Assembly: GCA_024277135.1 (NCBI GenBank) | Contig: JAJRVV010000153.1 | Coordinates: 1-40,654, forward strand | Length of the DNA stretch: 40,654 nucleotides | Reading direction: 5' to 3' | Source: Chloroflexota bacterium | GTDB lineage: Bacteria > Chloroflexota > Anaerolineae > Promineifilales > Promineifilaceae | Shown: piece by piece, positions 32,711 to 40,292 of the stretch | How the letters are laid out: each line of letters starts with the position of its first letter | Numbering within the stretch: the first letter of the stretch is position 1 | The notes under the pieces: generated by a model | What the model saw: the letters and a program-made list of their open reading frames with translations, nothing else | Database searches by the model: none | Told to the model about the DNA's origin: nothing | Program-made: the position numbers and the translations under genes

Positions 32711-34225
32711 TACCTAAATTTCGCCCGAAATAGTGACTCGTTGCTTGTCCAGGGCGAAGATAATGGAAAAAAGTGATAGGCTTACCTGTATTAAAAACAA
32801 AAAAACATCTACAGGAGGCCTATCACGATGAACAAGTCTATCATTATCAGCGAAAAGGTTAAGCAGCACTTCACTGCTCGGGCCACGTTGGCGGCGTTGG
32901 GCGTGAAGCTTCGAAAGCGGAAGGTGTTTGCACCGGTGATGCAGAAGGTCAAAATCAAGCAAAAGACGGTCAAATTCACGCCAACCGAGAAGTTGATGGA
33001 TGCCATGATTGCTATTCTGGCCGGCGCACATGGCCTGGTCGAAATCAACAAGCGAGTGCGGCCAGACCGGGGTTTGCAGGCTGCATTTGGGCGAGCGGGA
33101 TGCGCCGAACAATCGGTGGTACAAGATACGCTGGACGCCTGCAACAAGGAAAATGTTGAGCAGATGCAAGAATCGCTGAATCTGATCTACCGCCGACACA
33201 GCCAAGGCTATCGTCACAAATACAAAAAGGCGTGGCAGTTGTTGGATGCGGATATGACCGGACGCCCCTGCGGGAAGAAAGCTGCCTTTGCCACCAAAGG
33301 CTATTTCGCCAAGCAGCGCAACCGGCGTGGTCGCCAGGAAGGGTATCTGATCGCTACGCGCTACGAGGAAATCGTGGCCAAGCAGCTTTTCGATGGCAAA
33401 ACCCAATTGACGAAAGCTTTGCGTCCCCTGGTCGAAGCTGCGGAAAAAACCTTGGGGCTGGACCAGGATGAAGATAAGCGTCAGCGCACGATTCTGCGGG
33501 TGGATTCGGGGGGCGGCAGCGTTGATGACATCAACTGGGTTTTGCAACACGGCTACCAGTTTCACGGCAAAGACTATTCGGGAACGCGGGCGCAGAAGTT
33601 GGCCGAGAGCGTGGTCGAATGGTTTGACGATCCACACTCTCCAGAACGCCAGGTAGGTTGGGTGACTGCTGAAGCGGATATCTACTGTCGCCCGGTGAAA
33701 CGCATTGCCGTCCGTTGCCGCAAGAACAATGGGCAATGGGGGGTCGGCGTACTCATTTCGACCTTGTCTTCCTCGGATGTATTGCAATTGACCGGTCAAC
33801 CGGTTGTCAAAACCAGCGACCCCCTGGCGGTCTTGCTGGCCTATGTTTACTTCTATGACCAAAGAGGTGGCGGGGTCGAGACTGAAATCAAGGAAGATAA
33901 GCAAGGTCTGGGGACCTCCAAACGAAACAAGAAACGTTTTGAGGCTCAGTATATGCTGACGCTTTTGGAAGCTCTGGCTCACAATATCTTGGTCTGGGCA
34001 CGCCGTTGGTTGACCCCGCTGTGTCCCAAGGTGTCCCAATTTGGCATGCTCCGTTTGGTGCGGGATGCTTTTCATATGAATGGTTTGGTTGTTTTTCACC
34101 AGGCCTCTCATGTTGTGCAAATCGTTTTCAACCAGGCTGACCCTTTGGCTGAAGAGTTGCAGTCTGGTTTTGCTGCCCTACTCGCCCATGAGCAAGTTGC
34201 CGTTACTTTGGGCGAAACTTAGGTA
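32711..34225 (+). mobile_element. Insertion sequence, IS1380-like
   Basis: About 1.5 kb bounded by 16-bp inverted ends with one mismatch: TACCTAAATTTCGCCC at 32711-32726 and the complement of TACCTAAGTTTCGCCC at 34210-34225. It encloses one transposase gene whose stop codon lies in the right end. No convincing target-site duplication is visible, so the exact boundary could differ by a few bases. It sits between the giant secreted-protein gene and the LSDAT/TIR-CHAT genes. Confidence 0.82.
32828..34222 (+). CDS. DDE transposase, IS1380-like
   Basis: 464 residues, complete, with an AGGAGG-type ribosome site just upstream of ATG 32828. DDE-type landmarks: LLDADMTGRP (first Asp), ILRVDSGGGSVDDINW (second Asp region) and the C-terminal YDQRGGGVETEIKEDKQGLG, whose Y-x-x-R...E-x-x-x-K pattern is the catalytic Glu segment of the IS1380/IS4-type superfamily. 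The frame is intact, so the element could still be active. The family label rests on motif order only; another IS4-like group is possible. Confidence 0.83.
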   Translation: MNKSIIISEKVKQHFTARATLAALGVKLRKRKVFAPVMQKVKIKQKTVKFTPTEKLMDAMIAILAGAHGLVEINKRVRPDRGLQAAFGRAGCAEQSVVQDTLDACNKENVEQMQESLNLIYRRHSQGYRHKYKKAWQLLDADMTGRPCGKKAAFATKGYFAKQRNRRGRQEGYLIATRYEEIVAKQLFDGKTQLTKALRPLVEAAEKTLGLDQDEDKRQRTILRVDSGGGSVDDINWVLQHGYQFHGKDYSGTRAQKLAESVVEWFDDPHSPERQVGWVTAEADIYCRPVKRIAVRCRKNNGQWGVGVLISTLSSSDVLQLTGQPVVKTSDPLAVLLAYVYFYDQRGGGVETEIKEDKQGLGTSKRNKKRFEAQYMLTLLEALAHNILVWARRWLTPLCPKVSQFGMLRLVRDAFHMNGLVVFHQASHVVQIVFNQADPLAEELQSGFAALLAHEQVAVTLGET

Positions 34226-34661
34226 GGTAAGAAATGTCCACCATACCAAACAGTGCCACCATGTGGAAATTGTCCATCGTGAAGATAAGTACAGTCAGGG
34301 TATTATTAAGGTGATTTGAGGCACAAGCAATGGGTTTCCCAACCTAACACCTTGACGCACAATCCGATTTTCTGGTGTCGAACGTGGCAGGCTCTGTATT
34401 GCTAAACAATCTAGCGTTTGTATATTTGGTGCATTAATTGAGACGTGTTTCATGTCAATGGGTTGGTTGTGCTGGGTGTAATTCGTACTATTGTTACTTA
34501 CTCTTGTCGACTTCCTTGTAGTCTTAACCATAGATGCTCTACACTAACAATTGCTGCCAGCTTATTATAATGTCGATTTGGTCGAAAGATAAGAATCAGA
34601 CTCGGAATACCAAACGTTTCAGTTACGAGGCGTGCCTAAAATATATTGAGGGGAAGATGGA
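34226..34661. other. AT-rich non-coding region upstream of the LSDAT gene
   Basis: 436 bp between the IS end and the LSDAT start codon. No convincing gene: the longest minus-strand frame (78 codons, 34295-34531) has no recognisable protein features. A TATAAT at 34566-34571 lies 90 bp upstream of the ATG but lacks a good -35 box, so it is only a possible -10 element. The ribosome site GAGGGGA is at 34648-34654. Confidence 0.5.
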
Positions 34662-35573
34662 ATGACTGTTCCAGGGTACACTAAAATAGTCACGTTCGGT
34701 GGTATACAACAGGCCTCTGGAGTGTTTATTGCCGAAAGCACAGGACCAGAATACATTGTCGAACATTTGAACCTTAATCCTCTACCAAAAGGTGTTATTT
34801 GCATAAGCGGCGGAGCTAAAGAATTCCCTCGACAGATTGTTAAACCGACGGTTAACTTGATTAGGGAGGCCATTGTACCTACAGCGTATGATCGTGATCT
34901 GTTAATCATTGACGGTGGCACGAAAGCTGGTGTAATGGAAATCATCGGGAATGAATTTGGGAGGGCCAGAGAATCACGTTTGGGCGATCCAATTTTTTTA
35001 GGAAAAACACAAGACAACTTAAATGATACCCCACAAGAATCCCGTTTACCCATGTTGATGGGATTTGTTCCAGAGCGTCGAGTTCATCACGGTAAAACAA
35101 AACGCTCACCACAAGAGAAATATGCCGATCTTGACCCTAATCATACACATTTTGTTCTAGTTCTCGGTGTCAAAGATTGGGGAGAGGAGGTCGAATATAT
35201 GTTCTCGTTTATCGATTACCTTGCTGGTATGAAACACCTGCCAGTTCTAAATATCATCGCTAATGGTGGTCGAATAACTATCAAAGAAGCCTATCACGCT
35301 GTTCAACAAGGGCGCCCATTAGTTATTCTGGAAGGCAGCGAAAGGGCGACTGAGCTGATTATCGCGGCTTTGGACAGAATACCACAAAATGAATTAAGAA
35401 AGCTTTTACTGAAATTGAACATTGCACAAGATGATAAGCACATCAGTGAGTGTTTGACTTGGCTCAAAGCAATTGCCGATTACGATCAGGGTCAAGGAGA
35501 AGTCACCCGCTTTGACCTTTTATCACAGGAACCCGAAGAATTCAAACAAATTATCCTCTCTCGGTTAACCTAA
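34662..35573 (+). CDS. SLOG-superfamily LSDAT (TRPM MHR1/2-like) protein, putative nucleotide sensor
   Basis: 303 residues, ATG 34662 with a good GAGGGGA ribosome site. It carries the LSDAT pattern in order: GVICISGGA (residues 44-52), LLIIDGGTKAGVM (80-92), THFVLVLGVKDWGEE (162-176), NIIANGGRITIKEA (197-210) and RPLVILEGSERATE (218-231). This is the prokaryotic relative of the TRPM channel N-terminal domain, which in TRPM2 binds ADP-ribose compounds. No membrane segment and no fused effector; residues 235-303 look like a small helical tail. The next gene (332 bp on, same strand) encodes a TIR-CHAT fusion, so the likely role is sensing a NAD-derived signal. Family confidence is high; function is inferred. 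Confidence 0.8.
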   Translation: MTVPGYTKIVTFGGIQQASGVFIAESTGPEYIVEHLNLNPLPKGVICISGGAKEFPRQIVKPTVNLIREAIVPTAYDRDLLIIDGGTKAGVMEIIGNEFGRARESRLGDPIFLGKTQDNLNDTPQESRLPMLMGFVPERRVHHGKTKRSPQEKYADLDPNHTHFVLVLGVKDWGEEVEYMFSFIDYLAGMKHLPVLNIIANGGRITIKEAYHAVQQGRPLVILEGSERATELIIAALDRIPQNELRKLLLKLNIAQDDKHISECLTWLKAIADYDQGQGEVTRFDLLSQEPEEFKQIILSRLT

Positions 35574-35605
35574 GGAATGACGAGCCAATAAGTTGAACAT
35601 TTTCT

Positions 35606-35675
35606 ACCGCAAAGGACGCCAAGAGCGTAAAGTTTTCTCCTTCATTTTCTTTGCGCTCTCTGCGCTCTTTGCGGT
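35606..35675. repeat. Imperfect inverted repeat of the ACCGCAAAG...CTTTGCGGT type
   Basis: 27-nt arms at 35606-35632 and 35649-35675, separated by a T-rich 16-nt loop; outer 9 bp are perfect. It lies in the 332-bp gap between the LSDAT and TIR-CHAT genes and may end the LSDAT transcript. Confidence 0.78.
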
Positions 35676-35778
35676 TAATTGCTCAAGTTGATAAATTATC
35701 GTTCCTAAGTAATCATCCAGAAGTTAGTTTCCGCCAAGGCTAGTTCATTCTTGGAGAATGAACCAATCTGAAAAAGGG

Positions 35779-35811
35779 AAGTTTTTTGGACGCTTACTAA
35801 GTAAAAAACTT
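35779..35811. repeat. Short inverted repeat upstream of TIR-CHAT
   Basis: AAGTTTTTT at 35779-35787 and AAAAAACTT at 35803-35811, 9-bp perfect arms. A TTGACA lies just downstream at 35828-35833 (no strong -10 follows), so this could be an operator or a weak terminator. The gap is otherwise non-coding. Confidence 0.45.
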
Positions 35812-35905
35812 TGAAACCAAGTATTTTTTGACAGAAATAATTCTTGATTTCTAGTTGATTTCACTTTAAGAATGTATTTGACATCTTATTACTGGAGGGT
35901 TTGTT

Positions 35906-38794
35906 ATGGAAAATCATTCCTTGGAGACACCACGCACGCTTTTAGCTTATTATAGCCACAGCTATCGTCCCAGTGAAAAGGAAATCAATCTGTTTTTCTG
36001 GGAGCTGCTAAGTAAACACAATCTTTACTTTACCGTTGATGCTGAACAAGGCAGTAAGCAGCCAATGGATATTTCTTATCTGGAATGGATGATGCAGCGT
36101 AGCGCTTGTTTTGTGGCCGTTATTCCACGGCGCGAAAATGCACCTCCATACAATTGTTCACCTTATCAGGTTTTCGAAAACAGTCTGGCTATTCGAGCAA
36201 AAAAACCACGGCTGATTTTTGTCGAAGAAGGTTTAGATGAAACAATTTTTGTCGTTCAGCCTTATGAAGTATGCTCTTTTCGACGACGATGGGAGTGGCT
36301 AGAGGAGGATACCGGCAAATTCATTGAGTATGCCAACCGACTTGCTCAACAGACCCATGCAATTACCATGCCGAATATGGGATTAATAAAACCAGTTGGT
36401 CTATTGGCCGATATAACTCAAGGAACGGCCTACCGCTCGGAAACTATTAGGAAAATTCGCCAGTGTGTACGAAAACAAGGGTATTGGTTTCACACTATCA
36501 ATCCGACTGATTTTGAACAAGACTTCCTGTTTATTCGAGAGGTTGAAAGGTATAGTGTTTTAATAATCGAAGTACGTCAACCTTATTTCGCGCCAGAATT
36601 ATTGGGTTTAGCTCATGGTCGGTGTATACCTACTATCCGCATTTGCCACTTGGCAGATGAAGAAAAAGCACAGGAAGTTGCTGCTTGGATGCACTTAACC
36701 GCGGATGAAGACAGTTGGAAAGATATGGAAAATAACGCCCTGCCAATTATTCTCAGTAAATACCAGATTGATGACAAAATGGAACCAGTTATCTTTTGGC
36801 GACAACCGGACGAGTTGGTCCAAAAGATTGGTCAGAGGCTACAAAAGATCACTGAAAGACGAGTTGATCTTATTTCGGAACAAGAAGCCCGTAAATATTT
36901 TCTGAGCATTGGTCGTCTGCCTGGAAAAGTATTCATTAGCAATGCCAATGCGAAAAACGACTTTGTCTATGGATTAAAGGAGAAATTACAACACCAAGCT
37001 GTCAACTGGTTCCATTACAAAGACAAGGATGCGATTGCTGTTGGCTCGGATGACTGGCTCGCCGAGATCATTCTGGAAATTAGAAATTCGGTGGTTTTCG
37101 TTGCCCTGGTTGACAATGATTATCAAAGTAGTGAGTGGTGTATGGCTGAATTGGATGAGGCTTACAAACTGTTTAGCTTGGGGCAAGTAGAAGTTCATGT
37201 TTACGTACTAGATCCAAGTATATCGCTGCCCCAGCAACTCTCAAAAATGCAAGTTGAATTTATCGAAAATCTTGAGGAACCAGAACAAATCAGACGGATT
37301 GTCGAGAACACGGTTGCGTTTTTAGAAACAGGTAAGCAAGTGCGTTTACGGCCTCGCGATGAGAACCGGGTTCTCAAGTTATTGGCTAAGCTACCTTTTT
37401 TTAACTCACCAAACGAGCGAAAAATGTTGTTGAAAGACGCTGCTTTACCGGACAGACTGGTAAGCCTAGCACCAATTGAAGCTACCAATAATATGGTTGC
37501 GGTAACCGAAATTGTAAATTACTTAGCAAAACAGGAATCTGAATTAGGTCCGCATGTAAAGGCATTAGGCCTTCTCCTTAGCCATATAATGGGTTTTGTA
37601 AATTCTGTTGAAGAACAGGAATTCCTGGCTGGTATCATTCGTGGCTACAGGCTAATGCCTGACATTAGACTCCAATTAGAGACAAAGTCACCTTTGTGTG
37701 AATTGGGTCTGGCTTATACCCATGATCGTAAAGAGGTAGGTACATTCAATGGTATTGAAGGCAGTCACCCAATTAATCTCAACTGGACATTCGGCGAATT
37801 GAGTGTTGATATGTACACTTCAGTTACTAATCTGACTGTTAAACAAAAGGACTGGCAGAAATTACTTCAGGAAATTGGTAGGAACATATCGAGTCAACAG
37901 GCATTGGCAGATTTTATGCATAAGTACGAAGAATTATGGGTGGAGCAGAGTGTACCGAACGACCACGTAGGATTCTGTTTCGCCACAGATGTGTCTGGAC
38001 TCCGAATTCCGTTTGAATGGGCAATTTTTGATGATCGGCGTTATCCAGTTTGTTTAAGTCACCCTATCCGACGGTTTCTCTTGGGGCAAGGCCAACCCCG
38101 CCCGACCTTGTATAAATTATTGACGGGCGATCTAGCGGTTCCTTTACGTGTTTTATTGGTGGCTTCGAACACTGGGGATATATGGGAGGTGGAAGAGGAA
38201 ATAAATGAGCTTTTCAAGATGTTTAAATCGCTGTTTAAACAAGTAGGTTGGCCGGAGAGTAACATCTGTCGATTAGATTCGAAAACAGCAACACCTGAGC
38301 GGATAAAAGCAGAAATTCTTAGCGGACACTATCATTTATTCCACTTTGCAGGCCATAGTGGACATGATCGGAAAGGGAAACCAATTCTCCAAGTTTACAA
38401 AAATGGAGACATGAAGAATGTATCCAATATTTCTGCTCCTATGTTGCGGCGCTGGCTCAGTGATTCAAATATTCGCTTTGTCTACTTAAGTAGTTGCCGT
38501 AGTGCTTCTTCAAGTGAGTCTGAGTTAAGTAGCACTATTCGATATTTCGAAAGTTTAGGCCAAGCGGTTATCGAAGCTGGTGTGCCTGAGCTTATTAGTT
38601 TTATTTGGCCAATCGAAGACAAGCACAGTAAAGTTTTAGCCAGCCGCTTCTACAATAAGTATTTGCGAAGTTTTGATAGTATGCGAGCACTTTACGAGGC
38701 TCGGCGTACATTTGACGAAGAAAACCGCATATGGGCCGCACCAATTCTGATCAAACAGGAAGATTCAGGAATAGCAGGAATTAAATATAAATGA
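35906..38794 (+). CDS. TIR-CHAT fusion protein (putative NADase plus caspase-like protease), defence effector candidate
   Basis: 962 residues; ATG 35906 follows a strong GGAGGG site. Residues about 10-125 and 140-260 are two Rossmann-like alpha/beta domains resembling TIR or nucleoside-deoxyribosyltransferase folds (RSACFVAVIPRRE, SPYQVFENSLA; YSVLIIEVRQPYFAPELLG). Residues about 340-470 are a clear TIR domain: KVFISNANAKNDFVYGLKE, VVFVALVDNDYQSSEWCMAE, with E415 at the catalytic Glu position of NAD-cleaving TIRs. Residues about 745-955 are a CHAT protease: HFAGHSGHD with H817 and FVYLSSCRSA with C864 as the likely His/Cys dyad, then ISFIWPIEDKHS. The region between is helical. No membrane segment. 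It follows the LSDAT gene; together they suggest a Thoeris-like abortive-infection pathway in which NAD-derived signalling triggers proteolysis. Defence function is inferred. Confidence 0.85.
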   Translation: MENHSLETPRTLLAYYSHSYRPSEKEINLFFWELLSKHNLYFTVDAEQGSKQPMDISYLEWMMQRSACFVAVIPRRENAPPYNCSPYQVFENSLAIRAKKPRLIFVEEGLDETIFVVQPYEVCSFRRRWEWLEEDTGKFIEYANRLAQQTHAITMPNMGLIKPVGLLADITQGTAYRSETIRKIRQCVRKQGYWFHTINPTDFEQDFLFIREVERYSVLIIEVRQPYFAPELLGLAHGRCIPTIRICHLADEEKAQEVAAWMHLTADEDSWKDMENNALPIILSKYQIDDKMEPVIFWRQPDELVQKIGQRLQKITERRVDLISEQEARKYFLSIGRLPGKVFISNANAKNDFVYGLKEKLQHQAVNWFHYKDKDAIAVGSDDWLAEIILEIRNSVVFVALVDNDYQSSEWCMAELDEAYKLFSLGQVEVHVYVLDPSISLPQQLSKMQVEFIENLEEPEQIRRIVENTVAFLETGKQVRLRPRDENRVLKLLAKLPFFNSPNERKMLLKDAALPDRLVSLAPIEATNNMVAVTEIVNYLAKQESELGPHVKALGLLLSHIMGFVNSVEEQEFLAGIIRGYRLMPDIRLQLETKSPLCELGLAYTHDRKEVGTFNGIEGSHPINLNWTFGELSVDMYTSVTNLTVKQKDWQKLLQEIGRNISSQQALADFMHKYEELWVEQSVPNDHVGFCFATDVSGLRIPFEWAIFDDRRYPVCLSHPIRRFLLGQGQPRPTLYKLLTGDLAVPLRVLLVASNTGDIWEVEEEINELFKMFKSLFKQVGWPESNICRLDSKTATPERIKAEILSGHYHLFHFAGHSGHDRKGKPILQVYKNGDMKNVSNISAPMLRRWLSDSNIRFVYLSSCRSASSSESELSSTIRYFESLGQAVIEAGVPELISFIWPIEDKHSKVLASRFYNKYLRSFDSMRALYEARRTFDEENRIWAAPILIKQEDSGIAGIKYK

Positions 38795-39161
38795 GGGCAT
38801 TGCCAACCGAATTCATCATCTTTTTCATGATCTGCCAGCACTTGAGCGGCAACTAGCACGCAAAGTCTTTGAAATCGACCAAGAAATTGATTATAAACAA
38901 CGAGAACGATGTAAAAAACGTGCAGTTGCAACTAATCGGGATGACGATCTCCAACGCAAATTGCAGTTATTACAGCAGCGAAACCAGCTTATAGCTGAAA
39001 GGTCAAGCATTGCCAAATTGAATCGCGGTTGGCCGCTCGACGAGAGCGATTATATATCTCTGGAAGCGCTGGTCGATGAATCAATGCCATTTCTTGTTGT
39101 TCGAAACGGAAGTTTCATGTTGCCCGACGATTGGAACCATTTTGCAGTTCATCAACCTTGA
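38775..39161 (+). pseudogene. Frame-broken small ORF behind TIR-CHAT
   Basis: A frame open from 38775 to TGA 39159-39161 reads NEGIANRIHHLFHDLPALE, then a charged helical stretch (FEIDQEIDYKQRERCKKRA), then LEALVDESMPFLVVRNG and ends HFAVHQP. It has no usual start codon before ATG 38961. An ATG at 38791 overlaps the TIR-CHAT stop (ATGA) but stays in another frame for only 21 codons. So either a coupled third gene lost its start by a frameshift, or the ribosome shifts from TIR-CHAT into this frame. Residues from 38961 on (66 aa) could be made alone. No family recognised. The AT-rich composition matches the island. Confidence 0.45.
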
Positions 39162-39200
39162 ATTGAAAAAACGATCACATCTGTCGGACGTATAGCCATT

Positions 39201-39215
39201 ATAAGGAGTCCTTAT
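39201..39215. promoter_or_regulatory. Short palindrome near a TACAAT box, upstream of the flippase-like gene
   Basis: ATAAGGA-G-TCCTTAT is a perfect 7-bp dyad. TACAAT follows about 20 bp downstream (near 39225), 50 bp before the gene start. It could be an operator next to a -10 element; no good -35 is visible. Confidence 0.35.
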
Positions 39216-39279
39216 ATATATTGGTACAATTACGCTTTACGCTTGAGAGAAGTGTATATTTGCAAAGAGGTTATTTGAT

Positions 39280-40290
39280 TTGAAAAAATGGCAATTATGG
39301 TTGGGGCTGCTGGTCAGCGCCTTTTTTATCTGGCTGGCGCTGCGCGGCTTGAAGCTGGGCGACGTGTGGGATTCCATGCGCAGCGCCAACTACATCTGGA
39401 TTATTCCCGGCATTCTGGTCTATTTTTTGGCGGTGTGGGCCCGGACGTGGCGCTGGGATTATATGTTACGGCCGTTAAAACACATCCCCCTGGTGCGGCT
39501 GTTCCCCGTCGTCGTCATCGGCTACATGGGCAACAACGTCTACCCCTTCCGCGCCGGGGAACTGCTGCGCTCCTTCGTTCTGCGCGAGCGGGAAGCCGTG
39601 CCCATGAGCGGCAGTCTGGCCACCATCATCGTCGAGCGCGTCTTTGACGGGCTGGTGATGCTCATGTTTGTCTTTGTCGCCCTGCCCTTCACCCCCATAC
39701 CGGGCGATAACGGCGCTATCCGCCAACTGGTCATCGTGGCCAGCGTCGCTTTTTTTGCCGCCCTGATTGTCTTCTTTGTGATGGCCGCTTTTCCCAAAAA
39801 GTTTTATGGTCTGGCCGAAGCCATCAGTTATAAACTGCTGCCTAATCGCATCCACCACCCCTTGCTGGACTTTTTGCAGCGGTTTTTGGACGGGTTGGCT
39901 TCCCTGCGCAGTTTCCGCAGCGTGATGATGATCTTTTTCACCTCCGTTGTTATCTGGCTGCTGGAGACGGTGAAATACTGGTTTGTGATGCACGCTTTTG
40001 ACTTTGAAGTGTCCTTTTTTGCCCTGATGCTGATGAACGGCGTGGTCAATCTGGCGACGACGCTACCCTCGGCCCCTGGCTACATCGGCACGTTTGACGG
40101 CCCCGGTATTGCCGTCCTGGTGCTGTACGGCGTACCGCAGGAAGTCGCTACAGCGTACACACTCGTTTTGCACGCCGCGCTTTGGCTGCCGATAACATTG
40201 CTGGGTGGCTATTACATGCTGCGGGCCGGTATGCGTTGGGCTGATTTTGGCCGGGCGACACAAATTTCTGAAAATGAGGCGGTTCTTTGA
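39280..40290 (+). CDS. Flippase-like / lysylphosphatidylglycerol-synthase TM-domain protein
   Basis: 336 residues from a TTG start at 39280, with AGAGG about 12 nt upstream; no ATG fits better because the family N-terminus begins at once (WLGLLVSAFFIWLALRGL). Eight or so membrane segments. It has the LPG_synthase_TM/UPF0104 motifs: RTWRWDYMLRPL, GYMGNNVYPFRAGELLRSFV with the conserved N-N-x-x-P-x-R-A-G-E block near 85-100, and SLATIIVERVFDGLVML. The soluble aminoacyl-PG-synthase domain is absent. Proteins of this type often accompany glycosyltransferases and may handle lipid-linked sugars. It overlaps nothing; the next gene starts 2 bp after its stop. Confidence 0.85.
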   Translation: MKKWQLWLGLLVSAFFIWLALRGLKLGDVWDSMRSANYIWIIPGILVYFLAVWARTWRWDYMLRPLKHIPLVRLFPVVVIGYMGNNVYPFRAGELLRSFVLREREAVPMSGSLATIIVERVFDGLVMLMFVFVALPFTPIPGDNGAIRQLVIVASVAFFAALIVFFVMAAFPKKFYGLAEAISYKLLPNRIHHPLLDFLQRFLDGLASLRSFRSVMMIFFTSVVIWLLETVKYWFVMHAFDFEVSFFALMLMNGVVNLATTLPSAPGYIGTFDGPGIAVLVLYGVPQEVATAYTLVLHAALWLPITLLGGYYMLRAGMRWADFGRATQISENEAVL

Positions 40291-40292
40291 CG

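Noticed and set aside
32714-34120. Long minus-strand frame (468 codons) opposite the transposase
   Set aside because: It is a shadow of the transposase gene, with no recognisable domain; the plus strand carries the DDE motifs and inverted ends.
34295-34531. 78-codon minus-strand ORF in the LSDAT upstream gap
   Set aside because: No ribosome site or domain; not enough to call a gene.
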